From positions 1 through 64,000 of the forward strand of contig JAABSO010000007.1 of the NCBI GenBank assembly GCA_011390335.1: a stretch of 64,000 nt of DNA, given 5' to 3'. The translations under genes were made by a program, and so were the position numbers. The DNA comes from Desulfotignum sp. GTDB taxonomy: Bacteria; Desulfobacterota; Desulfobacteria; Desulfobacterales; Desulfobacteraceae. This document shows positions 44,198 through 53,795 of the stretch, one piece after another. The notes under the pieces were generated by a model. That model was not told the DNA's origin. It made no database searches and saw only the letters and a list, made by a program, of their open reading frames with translations. The first letter of the stretch is position 1. Each line of letters opens with the position of its first letter.

Positions 44198-44227
44198 ATT
44201 TTAAGATAGGGAGATGCTTTCTGTCAA
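44198..44227 (-). promoter_or_regulatory. Sigma-70-type promoter of the porin gene, inside an inverted repeat
   Basis: On the minus strand TTGACA (44222-44227) and TAAAAT (44198-44203) are 18 bp apart, about 60 nt before the porin ATG. TTGACAGA (44191-44198) and TCTGTCAA (44220-44227) form an 8-bp inverted repeat enclosing the promoter, suggesting a regulator site. Confidence 0.6.
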
Positions 44228-44260
44228 GGAAAGTATATTTTATGCCACAACAATATCTGA

Positions 44261-44298
44261 ATCCATGCAGGGCTGACTGTAACATGCCCTGCATGGAT
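44261..44298 (-). terminator. Strong hairpin at the 3' end of the flavin-oxidase-fold gene
   Basis: ATCCATGCAGGGC (44261-44273) and GCCCTGCATGGAT (44286-44298) are a perfect 13-bp inverted repeat with a 12-nt loop, beginning 3 nt past the stop codon of the minus-strand gene at 44301. There is no T-run on the exit side, so it is a 3'-end stabiliser or a non-canonical terminator. Confidence 0.55.
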
Positions 44299-44300
44299 AA

Positions 44301-44753
44301 TCACCCCTGTTTACCGGTCATCTCTTCGATTGTTACTTTTATCACAGCGGTCTTTTCCAGCATCTCGTTTGGATAGGTAAATAACCGGCCCGAATAATGG
44401 GCCATGATTATATCCAGGCCGGTTTTCTTTTCTTCCAGGGTGGTGAGCAGATGAGCCGTGCCTGTTCCGATAACGCTTTTGAATGACACCCCCCAGTCAC
44501 AGGCGCTGGCTGCTTTATTCATTTTCACCAGTTCATCCACCTCAAAGCACACCAGAGGATTGGCGCGGATCAGATCAATTTTCCGACCCTCTCGGGCACT
44601 GTGAAAATACAGGGCCTGATCCTGATACCCGTAGTTCACGGGCACAATATAGGGCACATTCCTGTCCACAAAACCCAGGCGGCACACCTGCCCCTGTTTG
44701 AGTATCTGTTCAATATCTGCTGCCTTGGTGATCTGTTTTTCATTGCGCCTCAT
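44301..44753 (-). CDS. Pyridoxamine 5'-phosphate oxidase-fold (NimA-like) protein
   Basis: 150 residues from the ATG at 44753 (AGGAG upstream). It shows the split-barrel flavin/PNPOx fold: VCRLGFVDRNVPYIVPVNYG, LYFHSAREGRKIDLIRANP and VCFEVDE, the usual pattern of the 5-nitroimidazole-resistance NimA group. Members bind FMN or haem and reduce small molecules; the substrate here is unknown. It stands alone with a strong 3' hairpin. Confidence 0.85.
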   Translation of the reverse strand: MRRNEKQITKAADIEQILKQGQVCRLGFVDRNVPYIVPVNYGYQDQALYFHSAREGRKIDLIRANPLVCFEVDELVKMNKAASACDWGVSFKSVIGTGTAHLLTTLEEKKTGLDIIMAHYSGRLFTYPNEMLEKTAVIKVTIEEMTGKQG

Positions 44754-44840
44754 GGGCAACACTCCTTTTCACGTCACATGTCCTGTCAATGACACTACCA
44801 CACCTTACCCGGGACCGCATCTGAAAAAAAAGCGGTCTGA

Positions 44841-47423
44841 TCATGTTTTTTTCAGCAGCATCATGGGCCGGGTCTTTAAAATTTTTCCTGCGGCAGCCAC
44901 TGCCGTTGCCATGCAGATCAGGGTGGTCAGCACCAGGATGCCCGTAAGATACAACAGGTCCAGCTGCCAGAGGCTGTCAAAGAAATACCAGGACACGGCC
45001 CGGGAAAACCCGATGCTCAGCAGCACGGCAACAAAGGCTGCGGCAAATCCCAGGCTGCCGAATTCCACCAAAGATATTTTTTTAATGTCGCTGAATCCGG
45101 CCCCCAGCACCTTGAGCAGATTCGTCTGGACTGCCTGGCTTCTGGCCTGGTGCCGGGCAATGGAAAAAATAGACACAAGGCCGGCTGCAATGGCCAGCCA
45201 GGCCATGAACCGCACAGACACGGACAACCGGTCCGCAATAAAGGTCAATGTGGTGATCATCTGGGTGACATCGATGATGGAAATATTGGAAAAGGTTTCC
45301 ACAATTTTTGTTTTCAGGGGCTGCCGCAGGTCCGGCGGCACCTGGGACACCGCTCCCAGCCAGGTTTTGGGGGCATCATCCAGCACCCCCTGCTGGAACA
45401 ACAAAAAGAAATTGGGCTGAAAACTGTTCCACCGCACCTTGCGGATGTTTTTGATCCGGCCTTCCAGCACCATGCCCTGAATATCAAATGTCATCACATC
45501 ATTGATGGCCAGATCATGGTCTCGGGCAAAGGAATGGGCCACGGAAATCTCAAAGGGTGTTTCAGATCCGAAATCCCAGAGAGTAACTGACAGGGGATCT
45601 CCCTGAACAATGGTTTCAGAGGGGTCCAGGTCCCTGCGGAAGGAAAAATTATGCTCCATGCGCCGGGGCCGTCCCTGTGCTTCCCGATTGTTTTCACGGG
45701 TGTGAAAGGGCCTGTCGTTGACGGTGAGAATTCTGCCCCTGACCATGGGGGACAGATTTTCCAGGTCCCCGGGCTGTGCTTCCATGAACGCTTCCAGGTC
45801 CCGGGTCTGGTCCTCCTGGATATCCATGAGAAAAAACACCGGGATCTTCAATCCTTCCGGCCGCTGGATCTCTGTCTGCAACCCCTTTTGCACCTGGGGG
45901 ATCAGGCAGATCAGAAACACCCCCATGGCAATGGTGACAAAACAGGCCAGAGAGGACCAGATATTGCGGTACAGGTTCAAAAACGCCATTTTGCGCACCA
46001 GATGCCGGGTTCTGGCCAGGTGCCGGCAGCCTATTGCACCCAGCCACCCTGCTCCGGCAAACACCAGAAATGCCAGGGCAAATCCAGCGGTGAAGATAAT
46101 CCCGGTGGTAACAGATCCTGCCACAAGCACCGCCCCCAGGCAGAACCAGGCGATCCCCGGCACAAAGGCGGCCGCCTGCCACCACCCGTTCACCCCCGCT
46201 GCAGCCAGGGGTCCCCGGAGAAGCACCAGGGGTTTGATTGACAGGATTTTCACCAGCACAGGCAGACAGAACACAATGCTGCCCAGTCCCCCCAGCCCCA
46301 GGGCCATCACCCATGTCATCGGCGCCATTCCCATGCGGATTCCCCGGGGAACCAGGTCTTTGAGCAGCAGTGGAAACACCGGCAGCAGCAGCCAGGACAG
46401 GGCAATGGCAATGGCTGCTGCCAGGATACCCAGAAAAATCAATTGGGTAAACAGATACAGATACACCCCGGACCGGCCGGCTCCCAGGCTCATGAGCACG
46501 GCAATCTCCCTGTGTTTTCTTGCCAGAAAGCCCCGGAACAGGTAGGCGGCTGCAATACCGGCCAGAAACAGGGCCACCAGGGAAACCAGGGCCATGTATC
46601 CGGTGAAATGGCCGGTGACATTGGACAGGTTCCGGCTGACATCCCGGCTGTCTTGGACACTGATCCGGGGCTGGTCAGGGGCCAGGGCCGCAAAGCCCTG
46701 GCGAAGTTCCTGTGAAAGGGCGTGCACATCTGTGTCCGGCGATACCCGCAGATAGGTATGGTAGCGGACTCTGGAGCCGAAATCCAGCAGCCCGGTTTCT
46801 GCCAGCTGCCCGATGCCCACATAGATTTTTGGGGCCAGTTCCAGGGTAGTCAGGGCCTTGTCCGGATCATCGGCAAAAAAACCGGCCACAGAAAAATCCT
46901 TGTTCCCCAGGGTCAGGCGCTGGTCCCGGGCCGGGCCGGTTTCTTTTTGCAGACCTGTCATCTGGCCGGTGTCCTGCTCCCGGATGCCCAAAGCCAGGGC
47001 CGTATCACGGGTCATGAAAACCCCGGGGCCCTCGTGGATGGCGGCACGGTCGGTGCCCGATTCCAGGACAAACCCGCCATAGAGGGGATAGGATGCATCC
47101 ACGGCCATGACCTGTACCAGCCGGGTGGTCTCACGGGTACTGACCATGGTAAAGAACCGGATCACCCGGGACTGCATACGGTCCGGACCCAGAACCCGGT
47201 GCAAAAGATCTGTCTCTGCCCGGTTAAAAGGGGCGTTGGCAGTGAGCACCAGATCCGCGGTTAAAATGGTGCGCAGGTTGTCTTCCAGGTGCCTTTCCAG
47301 GGTCCGGCTGAAACTCTGGACCGCCACAAACCCGCACAATCCCACGGCCAGGTTGGCCACAAAAAACAGGGCAAACCCTTTGTTCCGGAGCAGTTCCCGG
47401 ATGCCCAGGCGGACCCAGAGCAT
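44841..47423 (-). CDS. ybbP: FtsX-like ABC transporter permease (YbbP-like)
   Basis: 860 residues from the ATG at 47423, which overlaps the ATPase stop (ATGA); the longer frame from 47465 would run into the ATPase gene. Ten hydrophobic segments are arranged in two FtsX/MacB-type domains with large periplasmic loops (about 40-255 and 505-715). With the ATPase and the SGNH esterase this reproduces the ybbA-ybbP-tesA gene set of E. coli, here as a single operon. The family is thought to act in lipid or lipoprotein handling; the cargo is unknown. Confidence 0.87.
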   Translation of the reverse strand: MLWVRLGIRELLRNKGFALFFVANLAVGLCGFVAVQSFSRTLERHLEDNLRTILTADLVLTANAPFNRAETDLLHRVLGPDRMQSRVIRFFTMVSTRETTRLVQVMAVDASYPLYGGFVLESGTDRAAIHEGPGVFMTRDTALALGIREQDTGQMTGLQKETGPARDQRLTLGNKDFSVAGFFADDPDKALTTLELAPKIYVGIGQLAETGLLDFGSRVRYHTYLRVSPDTDVHALSQELRQGFAALAPDQPRISVQDSRDVSRNLSNVTGHFTGYMALVSLVALFLAGIAAAYLFRGFLARKHREIAVLMSLGAGRSGVYLYLFTQLIFLGILAAAIAIALSWLLLPVFPLLLKDLVPRGIRMGMAPMTWVMALGLGGLGSIVFCLPVLVKILSIKPLVLLRGPLAAAGVNGWWQAAAFVPGIAWFCLGAVLVAGSVTTGIIFTAGFALAFLVFAGAGWLGAIGCRHLARTRHLVRKMAFLNLYRNIWSSLACFVTIAMGVFLICLIPQVQKGLQTEIQRPEGLKIPVFFLMDIQEDQTRDLEAFMEAQPGDLENLSPMVRGRILTVNDRPFHTRENNREAQGRPRRMEHNFSFRRDLDPSETIVQGDPLSVTLWDFGSETPFEISVAHSFARDHDLAINDVMTFDIQGMVLEGRIKNIRKVRWNSFQPNFFLLFQQGVLDDAPKTWLGAVSQVPPDLRQPLKTKIVETFSNISIIDVTQMITTLTFIADRLSVSVRFMAWLAIAAGLVSIFSIARHQARSQAVQTNLLKVLGAGFSDIKKISLVEFGSLGFAAAFVAVLLSIGFSRAVSWYFFDSLWQLDLLYLTGILVLTTLICMATAVAAAGKILKTRPMMLLKKT

Positions 47424-48085
47424 CAGACAAGGTTCCCGCGGGACAGGGTTTTTGTGTGATGGCACCGGTCTGCCAGGCCCTGGTTATGGGTCACCACCAC
47501 CAGGGTGTTGTTTTCTTTTTGCACCAGATCAAACAGCAGGTCTGCCACCTTTTTTCCCGTGTCTGTGTCCAGGTTGCCGGTGGGCTCGTCCGCCAGAATC
47601 AGGGCAGGCCGGACGACCAATGCCCGGGCAATGGCCACACGCTGGGATTCCCCGCCGGAAAGCTGGCCCGGCAGATGACCGGCCCGATGGGTCAGTCCCA
47701 CCTGCTCTAAAAGGGCATCGGTGCGGGCATTGATCCGGTCCTGCCTGAGAATTTCCAGGGGCAGGCTGATATTTTCTCTGGCAGTCAGATGGGGCATCAG
47801 ATGAAAAGACTGAAAAATCATGCCGATTTTTTGGGCACGGTATCGGGTCAGGTCTGCCTCATTCATCTGGCAGATGTCAATGCCGTCCAGGAGAATAGAT
47901 CCGGCATCCGGGGTATCCAGCCCGGCTATCAACGAAAGGAGTGTGGTTTTACCGCTGCCGGAATGGCCGGTGATGGCCAGTGTCCGGCCGGCGTCCAGGG
48001 AAAAACCCACCCGGTCCAGCACCGTCACCCGGCCGGAGCCGGGCAGGTGAAAGGATTTGTCCACCTGGTTCACCGCCAGCATCAT
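47423..48085 (-). CDS. ybbA: ABC transporter ATP-binding protein (LolD/YbbA-like)
   Basis: 220 residues from the ATG at 48085 (AAGGAG 5 nt before). Complete ATPase motifs: Walker [11 protein letters not shown]-loop in [13 protein letters not shown], signature LSGGESQR, Walker [13 protein letters not shown] and switch His in VVTHNQ. The length and LolD-like Q-loop fit the MacB/LolD/YbbA group that pairs with FtsX-type permeases. Overlaps both neighbours by 4 nt or less, so all three genes are translationally coupled. Confidence 0.93.
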   Translation of the reverse strand: MMLAVNQVDKSFHLPGSGRVTVLDRVGFSLDAGRTLAITGHSGSGKTTLLSLIAGLDTPDAGSILLDGIDICQMNEADLTRYRAQKIGMIFQSFHLMPHLTARENISLPLEILRQDRINARTDALLEQVGLTHRAGHLPGQLSGGESQRVAIARALVVRPALILADEPTGNLDTDTGKKVADLLFDLVQKENNTLVVVTHNQGLADRCHHTKTLSRGNLV

Positions 48086-48711
48086 AAGCACTCCTTTATA
48101 TACGGCAGCACTGTCGCAGCGATCTGCCGGTGGCCGGCCGGGTTGGGATGGATCCCGTCCGCCTGGTTCATGTCCGCCACCCCGCCCACGTTGTCCAGCA
48201 GAAACGGAATCAGGGAAATGCCGTGTTTTTCAGCCAGGTCCCGGAATATCTGCCTGAACTGTCCTGTGTATTCCGGCCCGTAGTTGGGCGGCATCTCCAT
48301 GCCCGCCAGGATCACGCACAGGTTGTTCTCCAGGGCCAGGGCAATGGTATCATCCAGGTTTTCAGCCATGCTGTCAAGGGAGAGTCCCCGCAGTCCGTCA
48401 TTGGCACCCAGTGCCAGAACCAGGATATGGGGGGCGGTCTTGAGGTGCCATTTCAGGCGGGACAGCCCGGATGCCGTAGTGGAACCGCTGATACCGGCAT
48501 TGATGACGGTTGCATTGGCAATCCCCTGTTGTTTGAGCATCCTGCCCACCACCGCTGGAAAGACCGCTTCTTTTTTCACCCCCAGCCCTGCGGTGATGGA
48601 ATCACCCAGAAACAGAATCCGGGTTTCTTTTTCCCCGGCAGGCAAGATCCCGGCAAAGAGCCACAAAAATATCCCTGCAACCGCCGCATATATCAAAACT
48701 GTCTGCTTCAT
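48082..48711 (-). CDS. tesA: SGNH-fold arylesterase/lysophospholipase (TesA-like)
   Basis: 209 residues with an N-terminal signal/anchor (about 5-25). The four SGNH blocks are complete: FLGDSITAGLGV (catalytic Ser), GISGSTT (Gly), LALGANDG (Asn) and the final DGIHPNPAGH (Asp and His). Periplasmic hydrolase of acyl esters, thioesters or lysophospholipids. First gene of the operon with the ybbA/ybbP-like transporter. Confidence 0.92.
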   Translation of the reverse strand: MKQTVLIYAAVAGIFLWLFAGILPAGEKETRILFLGDSITAGLGVKKEAVFPAVVGRMLKQQGIANATVINAGISGSTTASGLSRLKWHLKTAPHILVLALGANDGLRGLSLDSMAENLDDTIALALENNLCVILAGMEMPPNYGPEYTGQFRQIFRDLAEKHGISLIPFLLDNVGGVADMNQADGIHPNPAGHRQIAATVLPYIKECL

Positions 48712-48823
48712 GCATCTCCTCTCTCAACACATTCATACATATTCATTAAAAATGGCAACCAATACCGTTCCTGTCAAATAAAAACCACTCCGTTTCACCC
48801 AGTCACGGCAGAAATGGACACGG

Positions 48824-51800
48824 TTAATTCAGAGAATCGGGTGGTGACATCATATCTGCCAGCGGCCTGGCAGAATCAACGGTCAAAGTAACAGCCCCCC
48901 AGTTCACATCAACCTGTCCTTTCAGGATATACGGCCTTCCATAGCTGAGCATGTAACAAAAACACGCATACGGTTTCGGGAAAAATACCGTTTCAACGAT
49001 GCCTGTTTCATCTTCAAAGGTGAGAAATTTCATGGGGTCCCCTTTTTTGGTCTTAACGGTTTTGCCGGTTATCAGCCATCCGGCAAAAGCGATTTTTTTC
49101 CCTGGAAACCGCGGCAGGTATTTTGCCTTGACCGTATTGTCATGCTGCAAAAAATCCCGGTAAAGAATCATCGGGTGGCAGCTGCATAAAAAGCCAAGCG
49201 TACTGAATTCCTTTTTCAGTCGTGTCATCATATCCTCACGGGGCAGTTCCGGGATGGGGACTGCAGGTGCAGGCCTGTTAAAAAGCGAAGGTGTCTGCTC
49301 CTTTTTTTTGCGCTGTTTTTTCCATGCAGCAAGGGCCCACAACAGGCCGGTTCTGTTTCTGTCTCTGTCAAGGCAGTCCACACTGCCGCTGTGTATGAGC
49401 GAGACAGCCTCGTCCTCTCCGGGTCTGACCCGGTCAAGAAAGTCTTCAAAGCTTTTAAAAAATGCCTTTTCCCTTTCTTTGATAATGGTTTCCATGGTTC
49501 TGGCAGACAGATTTTTGATGGACAGAAACCCGACCTGGAGCCTGTGCGCCTTTCCTCTCCATGAAATATCGCTCCGGTTGACATCCGGGTGCAGTATCTG
49601 AACATTCATTCTTCTGGCTTCAGACACATAGGCAAAGGTAGAGTAAAATCCGCCTTGGTTACTGATCACAGCAGCCATGAATTCTGCAGGATAGTGGGTC
49701 TTGAGATAGGCGGCCTGAAAGGAGACCCGGGCATAGGATGCACTGTGGGGCTTGCAGAAAGAATAACCTGAAAAGCTGGTTATCATTGCCCATACCCGCT
49801 TTATATCTGTATCAGAAACGCCCCTTGCAAGCGCTCCTTTTCTGAACTGTTCATGAAAATCAGCCAGTTCGTGATCCTTGTCCTTTTTGGAGATGATTTT
49901 TCTCAGCCCGTCTGCCTTTGAATGGGAAAACCCGGCCATTCTGACCGCAACCTTTGAGACGTCCTCCTGGTAAACCATGATGCCATAGGTTTCATCCAGC
50001 ACATCTGCAATCAGGGGATGGATCGGCTTCCATATGCCGGTATGGAGCCGCTTTAAGTATTCCTGTATGAACTCATTGGCTGCCGGCCGGATTATAGACG
50101 AATGGATCACCACATGTTCAAAATCGCCGACCCTTGATTTTTTCTGCAAAAGCCTTGTGGCTGGACTTTCAATATAAAAGCACCCCATGGTGTTGCCCTG
50201 GGCGATAGCCTGCTGGGTTTCATAATCATCTTCCGGATCCATTTTTTTAAAATCATCAAAAGATCCCCTGGAACTTTTGATGCTGACAATCGCATCGCGG
50301 ATGACCCCTAAGCTGCGGTTTCCCAGGATATCTATTTTAACCAGCCCTGCTTCTTCTGTCGCATCTTTTTCCCACTGGATCAGGGGTATGCCCTTGGGCG
50401 CCTTTTCAACCGGTACATATGTATCTATGGGATCCGGTGTTATCACCACACCGCCCGGGTGTACTGACATGTACCGCGGGGTGCCGGTTATGGCCTGGGC
50501 ATAGGCCATGATCTCCGGCCACGGCTGCGGGAAATCGATACGCCTGAACTCAGGGCGTTCTTTTATTTGTTTCAGAAGATCCTGCCGGGCCTCGTCAACC
50601 TTCCAGAACCAGGGCAGGCGTTTTGAAATTTTACTGATTTCAGCATCAGGCAGCCCGAATACCCGGGCAACCTCCCGGACCGCCATCCTGGGCTGGAACA
50701 GCACATGGTTTGAAACCATGGCAGCGTGGCCTTTAAATTCGGTTAATACCCAGTCGAGAATGGCATCCCTTTCATCCCAGGCAAAGTCTATATCTATGTC
50801 AGGCGGGTCTTTCCGGTCTGGATTCAGAAACCTCTCAAAGTAGAGATTGTGCTTGACAGGGCATACATTGGTTATGCCCAGGCAGTAGGCAACGACTGAT
50901 GCAGCGCCGGATCCCCTGCCGCAGATCCGTGATGCTCTTTTGACAATGTTCTGGACTACCAGGAAATACGCACAGAAGTTTTTTTCGGAAATGATTGTCA
51001 TCTCATGCCGGATACGGGACAGGACGTTTCCCGGGATCGGTTTGCCGTAACGTTCTTCTGCACCAAGGATGGTTTTCTGATATAACAGCTGCTCTGCCGG
51101 CAGTCGGCCTTTCTCCTTTAAAGGGGGCATCACGATGCCGAAATCAGGGCTTTTACATGTCAGTTTTTCGAAAATTGCATGTGTGTTTGCAATGGCTTCA
51201 GGAAAGGCGGCAAATTTTTTTTCATACAATTCAGGAGCGGCCAGAAAGGCGCTGCCAGAGGCAAGTTCTGATGGATCCAGACGGCTTAAGGATGTTTTTT
51301 TTTCAATGGCCCTCAGCATCATATGGCTCTTTGCATCTTCGGGGTGGATGAAAAAACTGTTCGGCGTGGCAACCATGGGTATATTCAGCTGCCTTGCTGT
51401 CCGGCTTAAAACATGGGTTCTTGAGATCGGCGTTTCTGCAAGGTTAAGTGCAAGGTCCACATTGTTTTCATGCCAGAATTCGAGAAGGTCATGGTGTTTA
51501 ACAAGGACAACAAGCCCGTCTGAAAGTTCGGGCAGATTCCTTTTCAAAGAAAAGTCACTGTCTAACTTTCTTTTTGAGATCAGCCGGCACAGGTTTCTGT
51601 AGCCGGATCTGTTTTTTACCAAACATACCGCCCTGTGGGGGGTCGAGGGATCAGTGATTTCCGCCCCGATCACCGGGACCAGGTCGTTACGGCTGCATGC
51701 CTTGATAAACGGCCAGAGGGCGCAGAGGTTGTCCGTGTCCGTCAGGGCGATCGCCCTGTAGCCAAGTGATTTTGCCCTTGCGCAAAGGGTTTTCACATGC

Positions 51801-51850
51801 CCGGTTCCCCGCATGAACGAGTAGTGGGATCGTGTGCTCAGCGCGATCAT
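48824..51850 (-). CDS. dnaE2: Error-prone DNA polymerase III alpha subunit (DnaE2/ImuC)
   Basis: 1008 residues, about 150 shorter than replicative DnaE1. PHP domain (about 1-200; STRSHYSFMRGTG), polymerase core with the catalytic PPDIDIDFAWDERD motif and a helix-hairpin-helix and OB region at the C terminus (IAFAGWLITGKTVKTKKGDP). The start overlaps the imuB stop by ATGA. As part of a lexA-imuB-dnaE2 cassette it should perform translesion synthesis during the DNA damage response, loaded through ImuB and the beta clamp. Confidence 0.94.
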   Translation of the reverse strand: MIALSTRSHYSFMRGTGHVKTLCARAKSLGYRAIALTDTDNLCALWPFIKACSRNDLVPVIGAEITDPSTPHRAVCLVKNRSGYRNLCRLISKRKLDSDFSLKRNLPELSDGLVVLVKHHDLLEFWHENNVDLALNLAETPISRTHVLSRTARQLNIPMVATPNSFFIHPEDAKSHMMLRAIEKKTSLSRLDPSELASGSAFLAAPELYEKKFAAFPEAIANTHAIFEKLTCKSPDFGIVMPPLKEKGRLPAEQLLYQKTILGAEERYGKPIPGNVLSRIRHEMTIISEKNFCAYFLVVQNIVKRASRICGRGSGAASVVAYCLGITNVCPVKHNLYFERFLNPDRKDPPDIDIDFAWDERDAILDWVLTEFKGHAAMVSNHVLFQPRMAVREVARVFGLPDAEISKISKRLPWFWKVDEARQDLLKQIKERPEFRRIDFPQPWPEIMAYAQAITGTPRYMSVHPGGVVITPDPIDTYVPVEKAPKGIPLIQWEKDATEEAGLVKIDILGNRSLGVIRDAIVSIKSSRGSFDDFKKMDPEDDYETQQAIAQGNTMGCFYIESPATRLLQKKSRVGDFEHVVIHSSIIRPAANEFIQEYLKRLHTGIWKPIHPLIADVLDETYGIMVYQEDVSKVAVRMAGFSHSKADGLRKIISKKDKDHELADFHEQFRKGALARGVSDTDIKRVWAMITSFSGYSFCKPHSASYARVSFQAAYLKTHYPAEFMAAVISNQGGFYSTFAYVSEARRMNVQILHPDVNRSDISWRGKAHRLQVGFLSIKNLSARTMETIIKEREKAFFKSFEDFLDRVRPGEDEAVSLIHSGSVDCLDRDRNRTGLLWALAAWKKQRKKKEQTPSLFNRPAPAVPIPELPREDMMTRLKKEFSTLGFLCSCHPMILYRDFLQHDNTVKAKYLPRFPGKKIAFAGWLITGKTVKTKKGDPMKFLTFEDETGIVETVFFPKPYACFCYMLSYGRPYILKGQVDVNWGAVTLTVDSARPLADMMSPPDSLN

Positions 51851-53031
51851 GCCGGTTTGTTTTCCCCAGCAAAGGTGAGAGCAGGGGAAACTGCTTTTTT
51901 CCCGAATTTTGATTTTATTTTGTCCAGGGCGTCTGACAGCCTTTTTCTGCGGTTTTCTTTTGTGTCTGAAAAGAACATTTCCATCTGATCAGGCTTTGGG
52001 ACACCCTTTTCGCAGACCAGGCAAAGGTGTCTTATCCGGATCCTTCTTTTCCACGCTTTTTCCAGAAGCGCATCACATTTTTTAAACAGGATTATGTCAC
52101 AGGAAACTGAGGGGTTGAATTTCTGGCGGGCGCTGTTCTGAATACCGTCTGAATAGGAAAGAACTATTTTTATTGCCCCACAGTCCATCTGTTTTCTGCG
52201 CAGTTTTGTGCAGGCGGTGTCGACCATCTGGTACAGGGCTTTTCTTAACAGGTCTGCATTGTTTGTATCACTGGCAAATTCATGGCCAGTCCGTATGACA
52301 CTGCTGTCAGAATGCAATGTGCCCACAGGACTGCTGTCTATCCCCCGGATGCAGTTGTAGATGGAAAGTGCCCTCTCATCAAAGGGGATGCTCAGCTGCT
52401 CCACAGTCAGGTTCTTTGCCTGGTAAACATAGTGAAGATTGAATTCCATCATTTTTTTCAGATCATCTTCCCGGATACCGGGAATCAGTTTAACCGGCAG
52501 GGGCGACAGAAGGTCATCTTCCTCTCCCGGCGCAACGATGTATTCCCCGCAGGGCTTTACAACACGCGTGGCTACTTTTGCCACAAGCTTATTTGTTGCC
52601 ACAGACCATACAGGATCAAACCCGAACTGTTTTTTAAAGATTTTTTCCAGCCTGAACGCCACATCGTAAGGAGGCCCGAAAAGCCTTCCCGAACGCGTGA
52701 CATCCAGGAATATATGCCCGTCTGCCGCGCCGTGTTCAACAAGGGGGGTAAAGCCGATGGTATGCCTGATGAGATCCTTCATCACCAGTTCATAGCGGTT
52801 GAATCTCGGGAGAATGATTTTGATCTTTTTGTTGCACCTGACTGCCTTTGCAAGGGGCATCCCCTTTCGTATTCCCTGTCTGTAGGCTTCATTATTCATG
52901 TCATACACCACAGCCCTTGGTGCGCCCCGGGGTGCTACAATAAAGGGATATCCCTTAAGGGAGGGCTGCAGGTTTGTTTCCACGGCTGCCGCGAAATCAG
53001 CTATGTTCAGATGGATGACCGCACGTTCCAT
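51847..53031 (-). CDS. imuB: ImuB-type inactive Y-family polymerase homologue
   Basis: 394 residues with Y-family palm/finger architecture. Catalytic acids are replaced: the first motif reads HLNIADFAAAVE where active enzymes have HxDxDxF, and the second reads DGHIFLDVT where active enzymes have IDEAFLDVT. This loss is the hallmark of ImuB, a clamp-binding scaffold for DnaE2. The C-terminal ~70 residues are basic. It is the middle gene of the cassette; the usual imuA between lexA and imuB is absent. Confidence 0.88.
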   Translation of the reverse strand: MERAVIHLNIADFAAAVETNLQPSLKGYPFIVAPRGAPRAVVYDMNNEAYRQGIRKGMPLAKAVRCNKKIKIILPRFNRYELVMKDLIRHTIGFTPLVEHGAADGHIFLDVTRSGRLFGPPYDVAFRLEKIFKKQFGFDPVWSVATNKLVAKVATRVVKPCGEYIVAPGEEDDLLSPLPVKLIPGIREDDLKKMMEFNLHYVYQAKNLTVEQLSIPFDERALSIYNCIRGIDSSPVGTLHSDSSVIRTGHEFASDTNNADLLRKALYQMVDTACTKLRRKQMDCGAIKIVLSYSDGIQNSARQKFNPSVSCDIILFKKCDALLEKAWKRRIRIRHLCLVCEKGVPKPDQMEMFFSDTKENRRKRLSDALDKIKSKFGKKAVSPALTFAGENKPA

Positions 53032-53089
53032 TTTCAGGCCGGGCTGCCATATGGCATATCTGATCTGTTTTCAAACTGTATCCATTCCG

Positions 53090-53115
53090 CATAGGAATAT
53101 CCGCTGGTTCCTATG
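53090..53115. repeat. Inverted repeat between lexA and imuB
   Basis: CATAGGAA (53090-53097) and TTCCTATG (53108-53115) form a perfect 8-bp stem with a 10-nt loop in the 105-nt space between the lexA stop and the imuB start. It may attenuate or stabilise the transcript; no T-tract follows. Confidence 0.45.
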
Positions 53116-53136
53116 AAAAGCGGGCAGCCTGCCATT

Positions 53137-53772
53137 TCAGGCATTCATGCCTTCCGGTCCCCGGACAATGCCGATGACCTTTCCCTGGACCAGCACCTGG
53201 TCAAATGAGTAGAAAACAGGGTTGAAGGCAGGGTTTTCCGGCCGAAGTTCGATGCTGTCCCTGTGGAGGAAAAATCTTTTTACTGTTGCCTCCTCCTGGT
53301 TGATGAGGGCTACGATAATCTCCCTGTTGTCTGCATACTGCCTCGGGGTGCAGATGGCCAGATCCTGGTCGAGAATCCCCGCATCTTTCATGGAGTTGCC
53401 CTGAATCTTGAGAGCAAACAGGTTCCGGTCCGGATAGATTTTTGCATCCACAACAAGGAAGCCTTCCCATTCCTGCTGGGCATACATAGGCAGGCCTGCG
53501 GTTATATTTCCTATGACAGGAACCCTTTTCTGCCTCTGGGGCAGATCGGTGTCGCCCAGGTGATCAAGCAGGTGAATTCTCCTGCTGTAGCGTCCTTCTC
53601 TTTTTATGTATGCTTTTTCTTCAAGGACTTTCAGCGTCTGGGCCACAGCTGCATGGCTGATATCAAGGTCTGCTGCTGCAGTGCGAAGGCTTGGAAACAT
53701 CCCGTCTGTTTCAAGTTTTAGTTTCATATAATCCAGCATCTGCTGCTGTTTCAGGGTTAACGGTTCTCTCAT
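53137..53772 (-). CDS. lexA: LexA-type SOS repressor
   Basis: 211 residues. Winged helix-turn-helix (about 1-68; LRTAAADLDISHAAVAQTLK) and S24 peptidase domain. The Ala-Gly self-cleavage site is in GNITAGLPM (about residue 97), the catalytic Ser in GNSMKDAGI, and the Lys in EATVKRFF. As first gene of the lexA-imuB-dnaE2 cassette it should repress the mutagenesis operon until RecA-stimulated cleavage. A palindrome overlaps its promoter. The chromosome may carry another general LexA; this may be a dedicated copy. Confidence 0.92.
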   Translation of the reverse strand: MREPLTLKQQQMLDYMKLKLETDGMFPSLRTAAADLDISHAAVAQTLKVLEEKAYIKREGRYSRRIHLLDHLGDTDLPQRQKRVPVIGNITAGLPMYAQQEWEGFLVVDAKIYPDRNLFALKIQGNSMKDAGILDQDLAICTPRQYADNREIIVALINQEEATVKRFFLHRDSIELRPENPAFNPVFYSFDQVLVQGKVIGIVRGPEGMNA

Positions 53773-53795
53773 ATTTTTTCCTTTTCACTGATATC

